NCBI GenBank assembly: GCA_020160935.1
Contig: JAIUPL010000040.1
Span: 1 to 40,940, forward strand
Direction: 5' to 3'
DNA from: Bacteroidota bacterium
GTDB lineage: Bacteria; Bacteroidota; Bacteroidia; Chitinophagales; Saprospiraceae
DNA length: 40,940 bases
Shown one piece after another: positions 40,310-40,940 of the stretch; the stretch's first letter is position 1, and each line of letters starts with the position of its first letter. The notes under the pieces were generated by a model. It had not been told where the DNA came from. It did no database searches and was given only the letters and a program-made list of their open reading frames with translations. A program made the position numbers and the translations under genes.

Positions 40310-40783
40310 ATGAAAAACACTTTCTTTCACCTGCTTGCTTGCTGCGCATTCGCGCTGTTCACCCAAAACTCCTATGCTCAAACCGCCAAAGACGAAGCCG
40401 ATTTGAAAGGCTACTGGAAAGATGTTTGGGAGTCTTACGAATCCGGAAATACGGAAGCCATGTGGGCTGCCTACACCGAAGATGCCGCTGAAATCGGACC
40501 CGACGGTAGTTATGTTCAAGGTAAAAAAGCGCTTCGCGAAAACTGGGACATGATCATGAAAATGGTGGATGCACCCCCGAAATTCACCTACGAAAACCCT
40601 TCCGTTCGTTTCATCACGCCTGATGTGGCCATTCTCGTTTGGGATTCCAGTGCCGACATCAAAATAAAAGGACAGCAGGTAGGCGGGAAAACCAAGGGTA
40701 TGGCCTTAGCACACCGAACTGCCGGCAAATGGCTGATCGAATTTGATTCCATTACACCCGTGATCAGCATGCCCGGGAACTGA
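40310..40783 (+). CDS. Secreted NTF2-like (SnoaL/DUF4440) protein
   Basis: 157 aa. The first 23 residues, ending NSYAQ, are a signal peptide. The mature part starts with DLKGYWKDVWESYESGNTEA (about 30-50, given in part) and matches the SnoaL/DUF4440 cone fold: a first helix, then WAAYTEDAAEIGPDGSYVQGKKAL, and a later beta-sheet with AILVWDSSADIKIKGQQV (both given in part). The family includes isomerases, hydrolases and binding proteins; the pocket residues seen here do not decide among them. It stands alone after the cytochrome operon, and a repeat element separates them. The function is unknown. Confidence 0.82.
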   Translation: MKNTFFHLLACCAFALFTQNSYAQTAKDEADLKGYWKDVWESYESGNTEAMWAAYTEDAAEIGPDGSYVQGKKALRENWDMIMKMVDAPPKFTYENPSVRFITPDVAILVWDSSADIKIKGQQVGGKTKGMALAHRTAGKWLIEFDSITPVISMPGN

Positions 40784-40835
40784 TGAAGAGGGTGTTTTTG
40801 TGTGCTTCGCACTTGGGGTTGAGATGTTGGATGAG

Positions 40836-40940
40836 ACACGCCTTACGGTGCTGATAAAACGCGCCTTACGGCGCTATGGGGTTTGGGATTGGGCGGATGA
40901 TGCGGATTAAATGGATTTTGCTGAATTATTCGTTTTGAGA
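40836..40940. repeat. Inverted-repeat element E17 (GCGCCTTACGGCG family), cut by window end
   Basis: Short GACACGCCTTACGGTG and ACGCGCCTTACGGCGC units are followed by a stretch (40859-40940) that equals the reverse complement of the right outer arm of the element at 34229-34560 with few changes, up to CGTTTTGAGA at the window edge. The second arm must lie outside the window. Confidence 0.85.

Overview
The window is most likely a chromosome segment of a Bacteroidota member, probably of the Saprospiria. The signs are a Type IX secretion C-terminal sorting domain, promoters of the Bacteroidota form TAnnTTTG with a TTTG-like -33 box, almost no Shine-Dalgarno sites, futalosine-type menaquinone synthesis, many lipoproteins with short lipoboxes, and CreD and DUF3467 proteins. 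The lineage is inferred from gene content only. No rRNA, tRNA, CRISPR, transposase or phage gene was seen.

Layout: (1) 1-4.6 kb: a DUF1460 protein, a NupC nucleoside transporter divergent from uridine kinase, a small conserved protein and an ECF sigma factor. (2) 5-11 kb: a CNNM/CorC membrane protein, a lipoprotein, methylmalonyl-CoA mutase with rsgA behind it, and a LolD-like ATPase. (3) 11-20 kb: a secreted beta-propeller, DUF3467 with a membrane protein, a PKD-cyclophilin lipoprotein, a large T9SS cargo protein, an uncharacterised helical-repeat protein and lipoprotein signal peptidase. (4) 20-27 kb: release factor 1, an Nramp-UspA fusion transporter with its DtxR/MntR regulator and a probable operator, an HTH protein and a lipoprotein. 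(5) 27-34 kb: CreD, MqnC, a MATE pump, a DNA alkyl repair protein and LepA. (6) 34.5-40.8 kb: a lactonase-like lipoprotein, a TPR histidine kinase with its response regulator, a small membrane protein with a diheme cytochrome c, and an NTF2-like protein.

The genes are mostly ordinary. The striking signal lies between them. At least 13 intergenic spaces hold long composite inverted repeats. Typically a purine-rich microsatellite arm leads to a 20-55 nt core and then to the reverse complement of the arm. Arm units differ between loci (TTGAGGGG, GAGTCCT, GTTGATGAGG, GTGAGTAGTGA, CGCAGATTTTCC and others), yet the two arms of one locus match each other. Perfect stems reach 66 bp. Three further loci carry only one purine-rich arm (GGGCAAGAGGCAAG), always on the coding strand of the gene that has just ended.

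Many elements start at, or within a few bases of, a stop codon, and in several genes the element supplies the stop. Two elements run exactly from stop to stop of convergent genes. Two copies share an identical 51-nt core 20 kb apart, and two aligned copies show three paired compensatory changes. Different arm families share the core motifs T(T/C)AGCCAC and GTAGAGTAC(A/G)CC. I regard this gene-end palindrome family as the best candidate for something undescribed. Its function (transcript 3' end formation, mRNA stability, DNA cruciform or a non-autonomous mobile element) cannot be decided from sequence alone.
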